NCBI GenBank assembly: GCA_036507955.1
Contig: DATCIH010000061.1
Location: 1-17,434, forward strand
Length of the DNA: 17,434 nucleotides
DNA from: DATCIH01 sp036507955
GTDB taxonomy: Bacteria; Bacillota; Clostridia; Clostridiales; Clostridiaceae
Direction of reading: 5' to 3'
Of the stretch, positions 15,117 through 17,434 are shown piece after piece. Under the pieces are notes generated by a model that was given only the letters and a program-made list of their open reading frames with translations, was not told where the DNA came from and ran no database searches. The position numbers and the translations under genes were made by a program. Position 1 is the stretch's first letter. Each line of letters begins with the position of its first letter.

Positions 15117-16419
15117 AAGATATAACCTCCTTCATGCTTTCTCCTGCAATCAATTTTAGCATCTTTTCATCTTCAAAATATCTTGCAGTAGTGTAAGTTC
15201 TTAATTTATTTGAATTTGTAATAACATTATGTTTTGCACATATAGGATTATTCATGTACATTAGAGGACAAATGCTTGTAACATGAGCTCCAATCTCTTT
15301 TAATTTCAAAACATAAGCTTCATCCTTTTCGAATTCAACAAATACGTCTGGAGGTGTGCATAAAATAGTATATACTCCTACTTTGCTTTTTTTATGTAAT
15401 TTCAGTTTCATTGAAATATTATCAATCCACAACTTAAGTTGATCTATAGATAAATGTGGACATCCTACAAAACAAAAGTCAGGTTTTCCATTTAAATCCT
15501 TCCAAAGTACAGGATATGAATCTAAAACTCGTTTAATCTCCGCATCATCAATTATATATGTTTCATAATTTTCTTTTAAAAGGCTCTTACCCATCTGAAC
15601 TGCTTCTGGAGTAATATTTGAAACATGATACAAGCCTACAGCACCATTTGATGCACTTGCAGCTCCCATATCTTTTAAATAGTCCTTAGTTTTAGAGGTT
15701 AACCCTTCACCAAGAAATTTATCAAGGTTCAATATATAAGGTACATCCTCAATAACTTTAAGCCCAATTGCACTTCCTAAAACTTGAGGGGAGGGAAGCT
15801 TAGTTGTTTTAAGTTCAATTACGAAACTTGCCTTTCTTCCTTCATCAGTAATAAAGCCAAACTCAGGAGTCTTTCCAATTATTCCTGATAAAAGTTCAAT
15901 AACGCCTGAATTTCTGTTTGTTCTTGCACCTAAAACAGAATTTGCATAAACAACTGCAGAGGACTCTGCCCATGAAAGAATATCCCCCTGCTTTGGGATG
16001 TTACCTACCTCCTTAAAATATGCAGCACAGGTATATGCATTTTTATCTTTTAGCCCAACCTTCTCAAGCTGCTTTTCATATTGCTTTTGTTTTCCATACA
16101 TTATTTTAAAAACAATCTTTTCTAATATACTGCATTTAATATTTTTATAATCAAGAGGCCTTGGATTAACTGTAAAGGGTTTTGCTGTTTTATAACCATT
16201 TTCAATTAGCTCGTCCATTATATTAAAAACAGGCTTTAATATTGTAACCCCAAAGGAAGTAACAAGATGAACTGGTCCATTTATTGGGACAAGTCTTTTT
16301 GCACCAAAGATTTCACCATACTTTACAACGGACTCCATTGCCTTTCTTAAAGTTTCGCCCTTACCTCCCATTAAAATTTCCTTTTCTTCATTTGTAAGAA
16401 ACATATTATATCTAGACAT
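15100..16419 (-). CDS. aconitase X catalytic (large) subunit, DUF521
   Basis: This 439-residue protein carries AcnX signatures: FLTNEEKEILMGGKGE at the N-terminus, TVNPRP (about residues 83-88), YTCAAYF with C131, the conserved SWAESSAVVYANSVLGARTNR (149-169), FVGCPHLS with C320, CPLMYM with C384, and NVITNSNKLRTYTTARY near the C-terminus. C131, C320 and C384 are the likely iron-sulfur ligands. The enzyme should dehydrate a hydroxy acid. The companion small subunit follows directly, then a flavin enoate-reductase-like gene, suggesting dehydration followed by reduction of the new double bond. No proline racemase or ornithine-cyclodeaminase-like gene accompanies it, so hydroxyproline is not specially supported. 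An in-frame ATG exists at 16440, but the ribosome binding site lies between it and ATG 16419, which is taken as the start. Confidence 0.92.
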   Translation of the reverse strand: MSRYNMFLTNEEKEILMGGKGETLRKAMESVVKYGEIFGAKRLVPINGPVHLVTSFGVTILKPVFNIMDELIENGYKTAKPFTVNPRPLDYKNIKCSILEKIVFKIMYGKQKQYEKQLEKVGLKDKNAYTCAAYFKEVGNIPKQGDILSWAESSAVVYANSVLGARTNRNSGVIELLSGIIGKTPEFGFITDEGRKASFVIELKTTKLPSPQVLGSAIGLKVIEDVPYILNLDKFLGEGLTSKTKDYLKDMGAASASNGAVGLYHVSNITPEAVQMGKSLLKENYETYIIDDAEIKRVLDSYPVLWKDLNGKPDFCFVGCPHLSIDQLKLWIDNISMKLKLHKKSKVGVYTILCTPPDVFVEFEKDEAYVLKLKEIGAHVTSICPLMYMNNPICAKHNVITNSNKLRTYTTARYFEDEKMLKLIAGESMKEVISYEEGV

Positions 16420-16424
16420 GTATT

Positions 16425-16432
16425 CCCCCCTT
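16425..16432 (-). promoter_or_regulatory. ribosome binding site that sets the AcnX large-subunit start
   Basis: AAGGGGGG (16432-16425) lies five bases before ATG 16419. It falls inside codons of the longer frame beginning at 16440 and so favours the shorter 439-residue protein. Confidence 0.75.
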
Positions 16433-16454
16433 TTTAACATTTTTCCATTTTAAG

Positions 16455-16468
16455 TATAAACGTTTTCA
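16455..16468 (-). promoter_or_regulatory. cre-like box (possible CcpA site) upstream of the AcnX operon
   Basis: TGAAAACGTTTATA on the minus strand matches the catabolite-responsive element pattern TGAAARCGYTTNCW except for one position. Its end overlaps a possible -10 box TATACT (about 16458-16453), with no clear -35. It lies 36 bases upstream of the AcnX start codon. If CcpA binds here, the operon would be repressed by preferred sugars, which fits a catabolic role. This rests on motif matching only. Confidence 0.4.
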
Positions 16469-16500
16469 TTCCTTTTATATTAACATATTTTTAACATGAT

Positions 16501-16845
16501 TTATATTTCTTTATTCTTAGGGATTTCATAAATTTTAATTAACTTTACTATTCCATATGCAATAAGTGCATATACGATCATGCCAATAATAGTTGCAGGC
16601 TCCAGAACTGATTGTGTTTCTATTCCTTTATTTACAGCAGTTCTAAAAATACTACTGAACGGAGTCAGGAAAGCTCCTGAAATTGTATAGATAATTGATA
16701 CAAATGTGTTACCTGGGTTGGCTCCAAGTATCTTAAAAATAAGTCTGATAGCAAAAATAGCTTCAATTATACCTAGTATATAATACACCATTTTCCTAGA
16801 TTTCAGATTCTTGTCACGGGATTTAGAATCTTCGTTGTTTTCCAT
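16501..16845 (-). CDS. YggT family membrane protein
   Basis: This 114-residue protein has a charged N-terminus (about 18 residues) and two main hydrophobic regions (about residues 19-58 and 82-104). It contains the YggT signature: FAIRLIFKILGANPGNTFVSIIYTISGAFLTPFSSIF followed by LEPATIIGMIVYALIAYGIVKLI. YggT proteins are integral membrane proteins of poorly known function, linked to osmotic tolerance and cell-shape or division contexts in some bacteria. The ATG at 16845 has GATGGAGG upstream. A TTGATA with TATCAT at a short 15-base spacing near 16920 is a weak promoter candidate. It lies 81 bases upstream of the AcnX start, with no evident terminator between. Confidence 0.87.
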   Translation of the reverse strand: MENNEDSKSRDKNLKSRKMVYYILGIIEAIFAIRLIFKILGANPGNTFVSIIYTISGAFLTPFSSIFRTAVNKGIETQSVLEPATIIGMIVYALIAYGIVKLIKIYEIPKNKEI

Positions 16846-17023
16846 TTGTTTTCCTCCATCTATTTTATTTACTTTTTACTAAAGTTGCAGAAATGATATA
16901 GCATTAGGAGCATTATCAAAAGTTATCTATTAATCTACAGCAAATAAGCTATTTATTACACTAATACTCTTCGCTAATATGTTACTACACCTTAATAAAA
17001 ATATACGTACCAATATATGTCTT

Positions 17024-17176
17024 CTAGTGTTTTCCTCTTCCAAAAACATAATCAACTAGGAATATTATAACCGCTACAACAATTAGCAGATGAATTAAAC
17101 CTCCACCAATTCTAAGTATAAACCCTAATAACCAGAAAAATACTACTATTCCACCTAACCAACGTAAAAAACCCAT
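17024..17176 (-). CDS. small Lmo0937-like hydrophobic membrane protein (50 residues)
   Basis: The minus strand from ATG 17176 to TAG 17026-17024 encodes 50 residues, starting MGFLRWLGGIVVFFWLLG, continuing GGGLIHLLIVVAVIIFLV and ending GRGKH. Two hydrophobic stretches flank a GGGLIHLL turn, and the basic C-terminus follows the second. This is the pattern of the Lmo0937 family of very short membrane proteins, often stress-related in Firmicutes and of unknown function. AAGGAG lies about seven bases before the ATG, and a good promoter lies 54 bases upstream. It is small enough to be missed by length filters. Confidence 0.85.
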   Translation of the reverse strand: MGFLRWLGGIVVFFWLLGFILRIGGGLIHLLIVVAVIIFLVDYVFGRGKH

Positions 17177-17236
17177 ATATATCGCTCCTTTTAATTATTA
17201 ATTTATCACATAAAAAACCTAGTTTGTTCTTCATAT

Positions 17237-17265
17237 ATTTTACCATTTATGCATCTATAATTCAA
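17237..17265 (-). promoter_or_regulatory. sigma-A-type promoter of the Lmo0937-like gene
   Basis: TTGAAT (17265-17260), a 17-base spacer and TAAAAT (17242-17237) give the same hexamers and spacing as the thi operon promoter. The predicted transcript starts near 17230, about 54 bases before the start codon. Confidence 0.6.
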
Positions 17266-17434
17266 CATTCCTCGACATTTCATTCTACTTATTAGTTACA
17301 GTTCAGATGTGTGCATTCTAAAATCTGTAATATTTTATTATACTAATCGAAAAAATACTTCTATTAAATATTTGATTATTTTTGAGAAAACCTTTAAAAT
17401 AAAAACAGCTTAAACTAGCCCAAATCAACGGTTT

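Noticed and set aside
17177..17434. Possible gene at the right edge
   Set aside because: Apart from the promoter at 17237-17265, no open frame with a ribosome binding site, repeat or RNA structure could be supported.

Overview
The window is low-GC DNA from a Firmicute, most likely a Clostridium-like member of the Clostridia. The evidence is the AT-rich base composition, strong GGAGG-type ribosome binding sites, a TPP riboswitch in front of a thiD-cytX-thiM-thiE salvage operon, an ECF sigma/DUF4179 anti-sigma locus, and AcnX and enoate-reductase-type genes. No rRNA, tRNA, CRISPR array, transposase or phage structural gene is visible.

Layout, left to right. Positions 1-1700 hold the first codons of a gene leaving the left edge (minus), a decayed gene for a repeat protein (minus), a frameshifted DUF4234 membrane protein gene (plus), and an intact DUF2752 membrane protein gene (plus). 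Positions 1695-5430 (minus) are the thiamin precursor salvage operon: promoter, TPP riboswitch, intrinsic terminator, a large REP-like hairpin, then thiD, cytX, thiM and thiE with overlapping ends. HMP is imported by CytX and phosphorylated by ThiD, thiazole is phosphorylated by ThiM, and ThiE joins the two. Positions 5451-7190 (minus) encode a compact DNA polymerase I family protein (3'-5' exonuclease plus polymerase). Positions 7231-9032 (minus) encode an unusual single reading frame in which a truncated ECF sigma factor runs into a membrane anti-sigma protein, behind an ECF-type promoter. Positions 9054-11258 hold a divergent AraC-type regulator and GH172 (DUF2961) glycosidase pair, closed by a bidirectional terminator. 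Positions 11276-16468 (minus) are an apparent operon: AcnX large subunit, AcnX small subunit, an enoate-reductase-like iron-sulfur flavoprotein broken by three frameshifts, and an AI-2E family transporter. A cre-like box lies in front of it. Positions 16501-17265 (minus) hold YggT and a 50-residue Lmo0937-like membrane peptide. Positions 17266-17434 show nothing I can support.

Two systems deserve attention. One is the sigma/anti-sigma fusion that has lost the sigma region 4 DNA-binding helix but keeps its probable autoregulatory promoter. The other is the dehydratase (AcnX) plus flavin enoate reductase operon, whose substrate is unknown. A caution applies to the whole window: five frameshifts in three genes are each explained by one missing base, four of them in short runs of identical bases and the fifth a lost C beside a GCC. 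The 'pseudogenes' may therefore partly be sequencing error. All assignments come from reading motifs and were not confirmed by database search.
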